64,000 nt of DNA from Pseudomonas sp. TNT3. GTDB lineage: Bacteria > Pseudomonadota > Gammaproteobacteria > Pseudomonadales > Pseudomonadaceae. The number at the start of each line of letters is the position of its first letter. Position 1 is the stretch's first letter. Below, in pieces: positions 44,476-51,522 of the stretch. A model generated the notes under the pieces. It worked only from the letters and a program-made list of their open reading frames with translations. It had not been told where the DNA came from and searched no databases. A program made the position numbers and the translations under genes. Location: assembly GCF_010095445.2 (NCBI RefSeq), contig NZ_WFGV02000030.1, positions 1-64,000 of the forward strand. Direction: 5' to 3'.

Positions 44476-45630
44476 ATGAGTGCCGTGATCAAAGACACCG
44501 CGCAGCAAAACGACAAACCCTTGGTCAGCTTGCGCAACCTGAACAAGTACTACGGTGATTTTGCCGCCGTGGACGACATCTCGCTGGACATCAAGGACGG
44601 CGAATTCCTGACCTTCCTCGGCTCCAGCGGCTCGGGCAAAAGCACCACGCTGTCGATGCTCGCCGGCTTCGAAACCCCGAGCAGCGGCGAGATCCTGGTC
44701 AATGGCCAGTCCCTGGTCAACGTACCGCCGCACAAGCGCGACATCGGCATGGTGTTCCAGCGTTACTCGCTGTTCCCGCATCTGTCGGTGCGCGACAACA
44801 TCGCCTTCCCGTTGGCCATCCGCAAATTGGCCACTGCAGAACGCGAGCGCCGGGTCGATGCGATGCTCAAGCTGGTGCAACTGGAACAGTTCGCCCATCG
44901 CCGCCCTTCGCAACTGTCCGGCGGCCAGCAGCAACGCGTCGCCATCGCCCGGGCACTCGTTTATGAACCGCGCATCCTGTTGATGGACGAACCCCTGGGT
45001 GCACTGGACAAGAAACTGCGTGAAGATTTGCAGGATGAACTTCGTCAGCTGCATCGGCGTCTGGGCATCACCATCGTTTACGTGACCCACGATCAGGAAG
45101 AGGCGATGCGCCTGTCTCAGCGCATCGCGATTTTCAGTCACGGTAGGATCGTCGGTCTGGGCAGTGGGTATGACCTTTATCAGAATCCGCCAAACGCATT
45201 TGTCGCGTCGTTCCTGGGCAATTCAAACTTCCTCAAGCTCAAGGCTCAAGGGAATGCGGTGGCAACGTTTGAAGGCCAGGCGCTGTCGATTCGACTGACC
45301 GCAGGGTTGCAGAGCGATCAGGATGTATTGCTGATGGTACGTCCGGAAAAAGCCCTGGCGTTGAGCGTCGATCAAGCCATTCGCGAGCCGCTGGCGGCAG
45401 GCTGGAACGAGGTCTCGGCCAAGGTGGTGGAGGTGCTTTTCCTGGGTGAGAGCCAGACGTGCAGTGTGGTGACTTCAGGCGGTACGTCGATGACGGTGAA
45501 AGCGCTGTCTGCTGCAGGGATGCCGCTCAAGTCGGGTGATCCGGTGCAGGTTCGCTGGGCGACGGCGGATGCCTGTGTTTATACCGAGTGGGCCGAGAGT
45601 GATTTGAACAAGGCTGCCGGCGCGCATTGA
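44476..45630 (+). CDS. ABC transporter ATP-binding protein (PotA-like)
   Basis: The 384-aa ATPase has Walker A GSSGSGKST, Q-loop VFQRYSLFPHLSV, signature LSGGQQQRVAIARAL, Walker B ILLMDEPLGALD and switch VTHDQEEAM, followed by a C-terminal TOBE-type domain (about 275-384). It powers the transporter encoded by the three genes before it. Start ATG 44476 has GAGGAG nine bases upstream. A strong terminator follows about 50 bases after the stop, so the transport operon ends here. Confidence 0.92.
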   Translation: MSAVIKDTAQQNDKPLVSLRNLNKYYGDFAAVDDISLDIKDGEFLTFLGSSGSGKSTTLSMLAGFETPSSGEILVNGQSLVNVPPHKRDIGMVFQRYSLFPHLSVRDNIAFPLAIRKLATAERERRVDAMLKLVQLEQFAHRRPSQLSGGQQQRVAIARALVYEPRILLMDEPLGALDKKLREDLQDELRQLHRRLGITIVYVTHDQEEAMRLSQRIAIFSHGRIVGLGSGYDLYQNPPNAFVASFLGNSNFLKLKAQGNAVATFEGQALSIRLTAGLQSDQDVLLMVRPEKALALSVDQAIREPLAAGWNEVSAKVVEVLFLGESQTCSVVTSGGTSMTVKALSAAGMPLKSGDPVQVRWATADACVYTEWAESDLNKAAGAH

Positions 45631-45683
45631 TTCTGTATTGGGGCTGGTTATGCAGCCTGCTTGAACAAGTGTCACCCTCGGGT

Positions 45684-45717
45684 CGCTACAACGTCGGGTT
45701 GTAGCGGCCTTTTTTTG
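45684..45717 (+). terminator. Intrinsic terminator of the ABC transporter operon
   Basis: CGCTACAAC / GTTGTAGCG with a five-base loop is followed by GCC and seven T residues. It is a textbook rho-independent terminator. Confidence 0.85.
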
Positions 45718-45952
45718 TGGGTGTGATTCTGGGTGAGTTTTGGAGTGGTGGTGGCACACTCCGGCACTGCTCCGCGGCTCGCCGCGCTGGGCCAGCGTGG
45801 TTTAACGGAGCGCCTGAGATCAAAATCAAAAGCAAAGCGAGGCGGCCTGACAGCCGACCTGACGCTTGAAGCCTGCGCGTTTCCCTGTGGGAGCAGAGCT
45901 TGCTCGCGATGGAGGTTAACGAATACACGATGTCATTGGAAAACGTCGCCAT

Positions 45953-46053
45953 GTAGGAGCTGTCGAGTGAAACGAGGCTGCGATCTTTTGATCTTGCCTT
46001 TTAAATAATCAAAGTCAAAAGATCGCAGCCTCGTTTCACTCGACAGCTCCTAC
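45953..46053. repeat. Perfect long inverted repeat (39-base arms)
   Basis: The arms begin GTAGGAGCTGTCGAGTGAAA and end with its exact reverse complement, with 39 paired bases in total around a loop of about 23 bases. It belongs to the same family as those at 37867 and 39836 but is perfectly matched, so it is either recent or under conversion. Confidence 0.85.
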
Positions 46054-46078
46054 AGGGAAACACGCAACCCTCAAGCGT

Positions 46079-46453
46079 CAGGTCGGCTGTCAGGCCGCCT
46101 CGCTTTGGCTTTTGATCTGCTTTTGATTTTCTTGCCCCATCGGAAGGCCGAGCGCAGGTTCTGCGCAGTGGGCAACCCGGCATGAATGCCGGGTTAGCCG
46201 CGCACGGCCATGGATGGCCGATCGCGGCGGGCCCACGGAGCAGGACCGGAGCGAGGGTATGCCGAGCCCAGGCGAGGCACCGGACGAAAGGGGCAAGAGC
46301 GTTTGGTTACTTGGCGCTCTTCCAAGTGACTCGCCGTAAGGGCGAAACCAATAGCCGCCGTGACCGCAGGAATGGATATGTACACCAGCAAGAATCTCAC
46401 CGCCGATCAGGCCGCCATCGCCGGCAGGCCAGCTCCTACAGTTTGATTCGGGT
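46079..46453. repeat. 375-bp direct repeat, copy 1
   Basis: This block begins CAGGTCGGCTGTCAGG and includes an inverted AACCCGGCATGAATGCCGGGTT hairpin and the phrase TAAGGGCGAAACCAATAGCC. It matches the block at 46538 with scattered substitutions and no insertion or deletion that I can see (constant offset of 459). Similar dispersed elements are common between Pseudomonas genes, but I cannot name the family. Confidence 0.8.
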
Positions 46454-46537
46454 GCATCAGGAAGATATCGATCGGCTTTGAGGCCGCCATCGCGAGCAAG
46501 CTCGGCTCCCACAGGTGACCGCGTGAGCCTCCAGAGT

Positions 46538-46912
46538 CAGGTCGGCTTTCAGGCCGCCTCGTTTTGGCTTTTGATCTGCTTTTGATCTTCTTGCCCCATG
46601 GGAAGGCCGAGCGCAGGTTCTGCGCAGTGGGTAACCCGGCATGGATGCCGGGTTAGCCGCGCACGGCCATGGATGGCCGATCGCGGCGGGCCCACGGAAC
46701 AGGACCGGAGCGAGGGAATGCCGAGCCCAGGCGAGGCACCGTACGAAAGGGGCAAGAGCGCTTGGTTACTTGGGGCTTTTCCAAGTGACTCGCCGTAAGG
46801 GCGAAACCAATAGCCGCCGTGACCGCAGGAATGGATATGTACACCAGCAAGAATCTCACCGCCGATCAGGCCGCCATCGCGAGCAAGCCCGCTCCCACAG
46901 TTTGATTTGGGT
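46538..46912. repeat. 375-bp direct repeat, copy 2
   Basis: This is the second copy of the block at 46079, in the same orientation and 459 bases away. The ends differ: copy 1 leads into a REP-free stretch, whereas copy 2 carries a REP core (GCGAGCAAGCCCGCTCCCAC) near its right end where copy 1 has CGGCAGGCCAGCTCCTAC. Confidence 0.8.
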
Positions 46913-46996
46913 ACACCCGCCAGAAATGAGCGACTGTCGCGCCGCCATCGCGAGCAAGCTTTGCTCCTACAGAAGATCGGCGCGAACCAGCCACAA

Positions 46997-47024
46997 ACAA
47001 AAATGCCCGGCAATGAGCCGGGCA
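46997..47024 (-). terminator. Intrinsic terminator of the NCS1 permease gene
   Basis: On the minus strand TGCCCGGC / GCCGGGCA with a five-base loop runs into TTTTTG, 26 bases after the permease stop. Confidence 0.8.
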
Positions 47025-47049
47025 CTTCAGACAAACACGCTGCAAAAAA

Positions 47050-48456
47050 TCAGTCGGTATACCCCAATCGCGCCGCCTTGGTAGCTTGGGTCTGCCCCCG
47101 CGTCGCCAGGCAGTAATACAGCGGACACGTCACCACCAACCCCACCAGCCAAGACAGATCCGCGCCCTCTACCCAGTTGGCATAAGGCCCGACGTACAAC
47201 GACGTGTTGGCAAACGGCAGCTGCACGATAATCCCGATGAAATACGCCACGATCGCATGCAGGTTGAAACGCCCGTAGACCCCACCGTCCGCGCGGAAAA
47301 TCGACGCAATGTCGTAGCACCCACGCTTGATCAGGTAGAAATCAATCAGGTTGATCGACGCCCAAGGCACCAGCACCAGCAACAGCGCCAGAATCAACCC
47401 GATAAACTGCGAAATGAAATCCGCCGAAGCCCCCAGCGCCACCACGCAGCATCCCGCCAGCACCACACTCGACAGCACCACACGCACCTTGACGGTCGGC
47501 GTCCATTGACTGGCAAAGGTCTGGATCGACGTGATGATCGACAGCACCGCGCCATACAGATTCAAGGCGTTATGACTGATGATATTGAGCAGAAACAGCA
47601 CCATCAGAATCGGTCCCAGCCACCCGGTGGACTGCTTCACCGCAGACATCGCCTCCGTGCCTTCAGGCGTCGCCAGTACTGCGACCGCACCAAAGGAAAA
47701 CGACAGGATCGTGCCCAGCGTCGCGCCCAGGTAGGTTGCAAAGAACGGCCGCGCAATGCCGATATCTGCCGGCAGGTAACGCGAGTAGTCCGACACATAC
47801 GGCGAGAAACTGATCTGCCAGATGATCCCCAGCGATACCGTCGCCAGCCAGCCGGACAGGTTGAAACTGCCGCGGGTGAAGAAATCCACCGGCAGGTCAT
47901 GAGCGAAGATATAAATGAAACCGGCGAGCAACGCACCGCCCATGACCCACGTCCCGATGCGGTTAAGGGTATGGATAAAGCGATACCCGATCACCCCGAT
48001 CGCGGTGGCGGCCAGGGCTCCGATGAGGATGCTCGCGGACACGGGAACCGAGGGGGCAATGCCGACAATCGACTTGCCAGCCAGCACGATGTTGGAGATG
48101 AAAAAGCCGATGTAGATGATCGCCGCAAAGAACACGATCAGCAGTGCGCCGTATCGGCCGAACTGGCCACGGCTCTGGACCATTTGCGGAATCCCCATGC
48201 GCGGCCCCTGGGCCGACGCGAGGGCGATCACCAGGCCGCCGATCATGTGCCCGAGGGCAATGGCCAGCAAACCCCAGAACAGGTCGAGGTGGAACACTTG
48301 AACCACCATGGCGCCCGTCACGATGGGCAGAGGCGCAATGTTGGTGCTGAACCATAGGGTGAAAAGGTCGCGGGCCTTCCCATGGCGTTCCGCGAGTGGG
48401 ACGTAATCGACCGTGTGATTCTCGATCAGGGGGTCTTGCCGGGACATCTGGGACAT
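47050..48456 (-). CDS. NCS1-family nucleobase/hydantoin-type permease (copy 1)
   Basis: The 468-aa protein has about twelve membrane helices and NCS1 features: LFTLWFSTNIAPLPIVTGAM in the first helix, GHMIGGLVIALASAQGPRMG, QMVQSRGQFGRYGALLIVFF, and SFSPYVSDYSRYLP in helix 6. NCS1 carriers import nucleobases, hydantoins, allantoin, thiamine or pyridoxine by cation symport. The ligand is not fixed by sequence but is likely an N-heterocycle. It is transcribed alone on the minus strand; a variant operator at 48546 lies 90 bases upstream. A second NCS1 gene at 51523 is a distant paralogue. An ATG at 48447 is an alternative start. Confidence 0.9.
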   Translation of the reverse strand: MSQMSRQDPLIENHTVDYVPLAERHGKARDLFTLWFSTNIAPLPIVTGAMVVQVFHLDLFWGLLAIALGHMIGGLVIALASAQGPRMGIPQMVQSRGQFGRYGALLIVFFAAIIYIGFFISNIVLAGKSIVGIAPSVPVSASILIGALAATAIGVIGYRFIHTLNRIGTWVMGGALLAGFIYIFAHDLPVDFFTRGSFNLSGWLATVSLGIIWQISFSPYVSDYSRYLPADIGIARPFFATYLGATLGTILSFSFGAVAVLATPEGTEAMSAVKQSTGWLGPILMVLFLLNIISHNALNLYGAVLSIITSIQTFASQWTPTVKVRVVLSSVVLAGCCVVALGASADFISQFIGLILALLLVLVPWASINLIDFYLIKRGCYDIASIFRADGGVYGRFNLHAIVAYFIGIIVQLPFANTSLYVGPYANWVEGADLSWLVGLVVTCPLYYCLATRGQTQATKAARLGYTD

Positions 48457-48545
48457 GGGAATGAACTCAAGTTTGTCTGATCTTATATTTGTATGAAGCC
48501 AAACCGGGGGTGCTCTTCGGCAACCCCTCAGATGCGAACCATATT

Positions 48546-48557
48546 ATGGTATTCCAA
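48546..48557. promoter_or_regulatory. Variant operator ATGGTATTCCAA (site 4)
   Basis: It is preceded by ATATT and is identical over 17 bases to the minus-strand half-site at 41567. It lies 90 bases upstream of the minus-strand NCS1 permease start. Confidence 0.6.
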
Positions 48558-48718
48558 CATTTTAACAAGACTGATCCGGTCGTTAAGCGCCCCACTGATC
48601 TGGTAAAAAGCACGGCGTGACGCATCGCAAATCCTCTGAAAGCCCCGTATACATTGAACTTAACGCCACCAACCTACGTTTATCGGGTCATGGAAAAAGC
48701 CCTTGCAAACTATGTATT

Positions 48719-48730
48719 ACGGTATACCAT
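48719..48730. promoter_or_regulatory. Operator ACGGTATACCAT (site 5)
   Basis: One mismatch from the perfect palindrome, again preceded by GTATT. It lies 49 bases before the second flavin reductase start. Confidence 0.65.
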
Positions 48731-48778
48731 CAGACCTACAAACTCATAAAAACTGCTCCACCGCCAGAGGACCGTCCC

Positions 48779-49264
48779 ATGATCGATGCCGCCATCTACA
48801 AACAAGTGATGGGTTCGTTTCCGTCCGGGGTCACTGTGATCACCACGCTGGATGACGACGGACAAATCGTCGGACTGACTGCCAGCGCGTTCAGCTCGCT
48901 GTCCATGGACCCGGCCCTGGTACTGTTCTGCCCCAACTACAGCTCTGACTCCTACCCGGTCCTGATCAAGAACAAGCGCTTCGCCATTCACGTCCTGTCC
49001 GGCGGCCAGCAAAGCGAAGCCTATGCGTTTGCGCGCAAAGGCAAGGACAAGGCACAGGGCATCGAATGGACGTTAAGCGCACTGGGCAATCCGATTCTGG
49101 CCAATGCCACGGCAGTGATCGAATGCGAGTTGTGGCGTGAATATGAAGGGGGCGATCACGCGATCATGGTGGGCGCGGTGAAAAACCTCATCGTGCCTCA
49201 GCAGAATGCCGGCCCGCTGGTGTATTGCCACGGCAAGATGGGCGCCCTGCCGGTTCTTGCGTGA
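48779..49264 (+). CDS. Flavin reductase, RutF/HpaC type (copy 2)
   Basis: The 161-aa protein is a close paralogue of the one at 35761, equal in length and matching through SFPSGVTV, LTASAFSSLSMDPALVLFC, AYAFARKGKDKAQGIEW and ECELWREYEGGDHAIMVGAV. It supplies reduced FMN. It lies 216 bases before a luciferase-like monooxygenase gene, its probable partner. I chose ATG 48779; the frame is open to 48617 but the paralogue alignment ends at this ATG. Both it and the monooxygenase have their own operator, so they are co-regulated but perhaps separately initiated. Confidence 0.9.
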   Translation: MIDAAIYKQVMGSFPSGVTVITTLDDDGQIVGLTASAFSSLSMDPALVLFCPNYSSDSYPVLIKNKRFAIHVLSGGQQSEAYAFARKGKDKAQGIEWTLSALGNPILANATAVIECELWREYEGGDHAIMVGAVKNLIVPQQNAGPLVYCHGKMGALPVLA

Positions 49265-49413
49265 GTTCTTGTGACAAGGGAGCTTGTCGAATCGTCCCGT
49301 TCGGCTGCGAAGCCGTCGTGACGCCTTGCGGCCGCGTTGCGACCTGGCGGGAGCAAATTCCCCCGCCACAGGATTACTGCCGGGCCGGAACAATTTGGCA
49401 CAAATTACGTATT

Positions 49414-49425
49414 ATGGTATACCAA
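49414..49425. promoter_or_regulatory. Operator ATGGTATACCAA (site 6)
   Basis: One mismatch from the perfect palindrome, preceded by GTATT. It lies 56 bases ahead of the luciferase-like monooxygenase start. Confidence 0.65.
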
Positions 49426-49480
49426 TAATCATCAGGCCCGCAGTCGACAGGCCGCCAACAAAAGATCCGAGGTAAGCGTC

Positions 49481-50524
49481 ATGAAGTTTTCCCTTTTCGT
49501 GCACATGGAACGTTGGGACGAAAGCGTCAGCCACCGCCAATTGTTCGAAGACTTGACCGAACTGACCCTGATGGCCGAAGCCGGTGGTTTCAGCACCGTC
49601 TGGATTGGCGAGCACCACGCCATGGAATACACCATCTCGCCAAGCCCGATGCCGCTGCTGGCGTATCTGGCGGCCAAGACCACCACCATTCATCTCGGCG
49701 CAGGCACCATCATCGCGCCGTTCTGGCACCCGTTGCGGGTAGCCGGTGAATGCGCATTGCTGGACGTCATCAGCAATGGACGCATGGAGGTGGGCCTGGC
49801 ACGCGGCGCTTACCAGGTTGAGTTCGACCGCATGGCCGGCGGCATGCCCGCCTCCTCCGGCGGCCAGGCGCTGCGCGAGATGGTTCCAGTGGTGCGTGCG
49901 CTGTGGCAAGGCGACTACGCCCACGACGGCGACATCTGGAAATTCCCGATGTCCACCAGCGTGCCCAAGCCCATCCAGAAGCCTAATCCGCCGATGTGGA
50001 TCGCCGCTCGCGACCCGGACTCGCACAACTTCGCCGTGGCCAACGGTTGCAACGTGATGGTCACACCGTTGATGAAGGGCGATGAAGAAGTGCTCGACCT
50101 GAAGAACAAGTTCCAGGCCGCGCTGGACAACAATCCGGATGTGCCGCGCCCGCAACTGATGGTGCTGCGTCACACACACGTGCACACCGCCGATGATCCT
50201 GAAGGTTGGAAAGTCGGGGCCAAGGCGATCTCGCGTTTCTACCGCACCTTCGATGCCTGGTTCGGCAACAAGACCGTGCCGGTCAACGGTTTCCTGGAGC
50301 CAAGTCCTGAAGAAAAATTCGCCGGGCGCCCCGAGTTCGAACTGGAAAGCCTGCACAAGACCGCGATGATCGGCACGGCCGAAGAAATCATCCCGCGCAT
50401 CAAATACTACGAAGAACTGGGCGTCGACGAGTTCAGCTTCTGGTGCGATAACAGCCTGCCCCACGCGGAAAAGAAAAAATCCCTGGAGTTGTTTATCAAA
50501 CACGTCGTGCCGGCGTTCCGCTGA
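49481..50524 (+). CDS. Luciferase-like (LLM) flavin-dependent monooxygenase
   Basis: The 347-aa protein has the bacterial-luciferase barrel features: KFSLFVHMERWDESVSHRQL, EAGGFSTVWIGEHHAMEYTI, AAKTTTIHLGAGTIIAPFWH and GRMEVGLARGAYQVEFDRMA. These enzymes use FMNH2 from a separate reductase and O2. RutA and PyrA, which open pyrimidine and pyridine rings, belong to this superfamily, so ring opening is the proposed role here (inference). It follows the flavin reductase and has its own operator at 49414. Start ATG 49481 has GAGG ten bases upstream. Confidence 0.9.
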   Translation: MKFSLFVHMERWDESVSHRQLFEDLTELTLMAEAGGFSTVWIGEHHAMEYTISPSPMPLLAYLAAKTTTIHLGAGTIIAPFWHPLRVAGECALLDVISNGRMEVGLARGAYQVEFDRMAGGMPASSGGQALREMVPVVRALWQGDYAHDGDIWKFPMSTSVPKPIQKPNPPMWIAARDPDSHNFAVANGCNVMVTPLMKGDEEVLDLKNKFQAALDNNPDVPRPQLMVLRHTHVHTADDPEGWKVGAKAISRFYRTFDAWFGNKTVPVNGFLEPSPEEKFAGRPEFELESLHKTAMIGTAEEIIPRIKYYEELGVDEFSFWCDNSLPHAEKKKSLELFIKHVVPAFR

Positions 50525-50596
50525 GTCCCCACCCTGCCCTTCGGACGCGAGCCGATGTGTATATCAATGTGCAGACCGATGTGCAGGGTCCTTCCC

Positions 50597-50749
50597 ATGA
50601 ACAGTGATCGTCTCCCGTCACTTGCCCTTCCCTCCGGCGCCGAGCAGGCCTATCTGCGCGGCGAATGGACCGCTTCGCACATCCATCTCAAACGTCTGCG
50701 CGCCAGTGTCTCGGCCAAGCAGAATGGCTTCTGGCAAATAGTTCACTGA
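50597..50749 (+). CDS. Possible small protein between monooxygenase and hydrolase genes
   Basis: A 50-codon frame starts MNSDRLPSLALPSGAEQAYL and ends SAKQNGFWQIVH, with an AGGG-like site nine bases upstream. Codon use is plausible for Pseudomonas. A longer version starts at 50555 but begins with an odd repeated Met/Cys stretch. It is unrecognised and could be a gene remnant; low confidence. Confidence 0.35.
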   Translation: MNSDRLPSLALPSGAEQAYLRGEWTASHIHLKRLRASVSAKQNGFWQIVH

Positions 50750-50839
50750 GCTCACCCGAACAGCCTTTCACGCACCCGTCTGCCGCGAACGCGAGACGCG
50801 GCGGGTGCATTGTGTTTCGCTCATGATCAGGTTTGCCCA

Positions 50840-51517
50840 ATGAACAATAACAACGCGCTGTTGATCATCGACATGCAGCAAGAGGACGGCTTCGTCCTGG
50901 AAAACTTCGAGTCGGTTGTGAGCAATACCGCCGACCTGCTCGATACCTCCCGCCGTCAGCGGATTCCGGTTATTTATTCCCGCCACATCAATCAGGCCGA
51001 CGGCTCCGACATGCCGCGCGGCGAACCCCGTGCGGGCGATGGTGGTCCTGCGGGTTATCGCGCCGGAACCCCGAGTGTCGACATCATCGAACGCCTCGCT
51101 CCCCGCGCCGACGAACAGGTGGTGGACAAAGGCCGCTACAGTGCCTTCCACCGCACCGATCTGGATGCCCGACTCAAGGCGCTGGGCGTCGACACGCTGA
51201 TCGTCAGCGGCGTATTGACCGATGTTTGCGTACTGAGCAGCGTGTTCGATGCCTTTGCCCTGGGGTATCAGGTTCGCCTGGTGAGCGACGCCTGCACCAC
51301 GACCACCCTGGCAGGACATTATGCGGCGTTGTTGATCATGGCCAACTGGGTGTATGCCCTGGAAATCCTGACCTGTGCCCAGTGCCTGCGCGCCATGGAC
51401 CAGCACGATTACTTGAGCCTGATTGCCGAACACCCGGACCAGTTCGCCCATCAGCCTCATGAGTTCGCAAGCGCCATCGCCCGCCTCCACACCCACCTCG
51501 ACCGGACTCAGGAGTAA
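50840..51517 (+). CDS. Isochorismatase-family cysteine hydrolase (amidase)
   Basis: The 225-aa protein has the full catalytic set of the family: D11 in LLIIDMQQED, K97 in VVDKGRYSAF and C130 in LTDVCVLSS, with a cis-peptide-type GV before it. Members include maleamate amidohydrolase NicF and the peroxyureidoacrylate amidohydrolase RutB, both of which hydrolyse amides produced by N-heterocycle ring opening. A matching step is likely here. ATG 50840 is chosen on N-terminal conservation; ribosome binding is weak. The NCS1 gene follows after five bases, so the two are co-transcribed. Confidence 0.88.
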   Translation: MNNNNALLIIDMQQEDGFVLENFESVVSNTADLLDTSRRQRIPVIYSRHINQADGSDMPRGEPRAGDGGPAGYRAGTPSVDIIERLAPRADEQVVDKGRYSAFHRTDLDARLKALGVDTLIVSGVLTDVCVLSSVFDAFALGYQVRLVSDACTTTTLAGHYAALLIMANWVYALEILTCAQCLRAMDQHDYLSLIAEHPDQFAHQPHEFASAIARLHTHLDRTQE

Positions 51518-51522
51518 TCGCC

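Larger units (their letters stand above)
45718..47003. other. Gene-free spacer rich in repeats
   Basis: About 1.3 kb between the ABC operon and the minus-strand NCS1 permease has no convincing gene on either strand. It holds REP cores at about 45889-45911, 46488-46514, 46879-46900 and 46948-46972, a long hairpin at 45953-46053 and a 375-bp direct repeat in two copies. Open frames of 60-160 codons occur but repeat along with the DNA and lack ribosome binding sites. Confidence 0.7.

Noticed and set aside
46079..46912. Open frames of 60-160 codons within the direct repeat
   Set aside because: They occur in both copies on both strands, have no ribosome binding site and read as translated repeat DNA.
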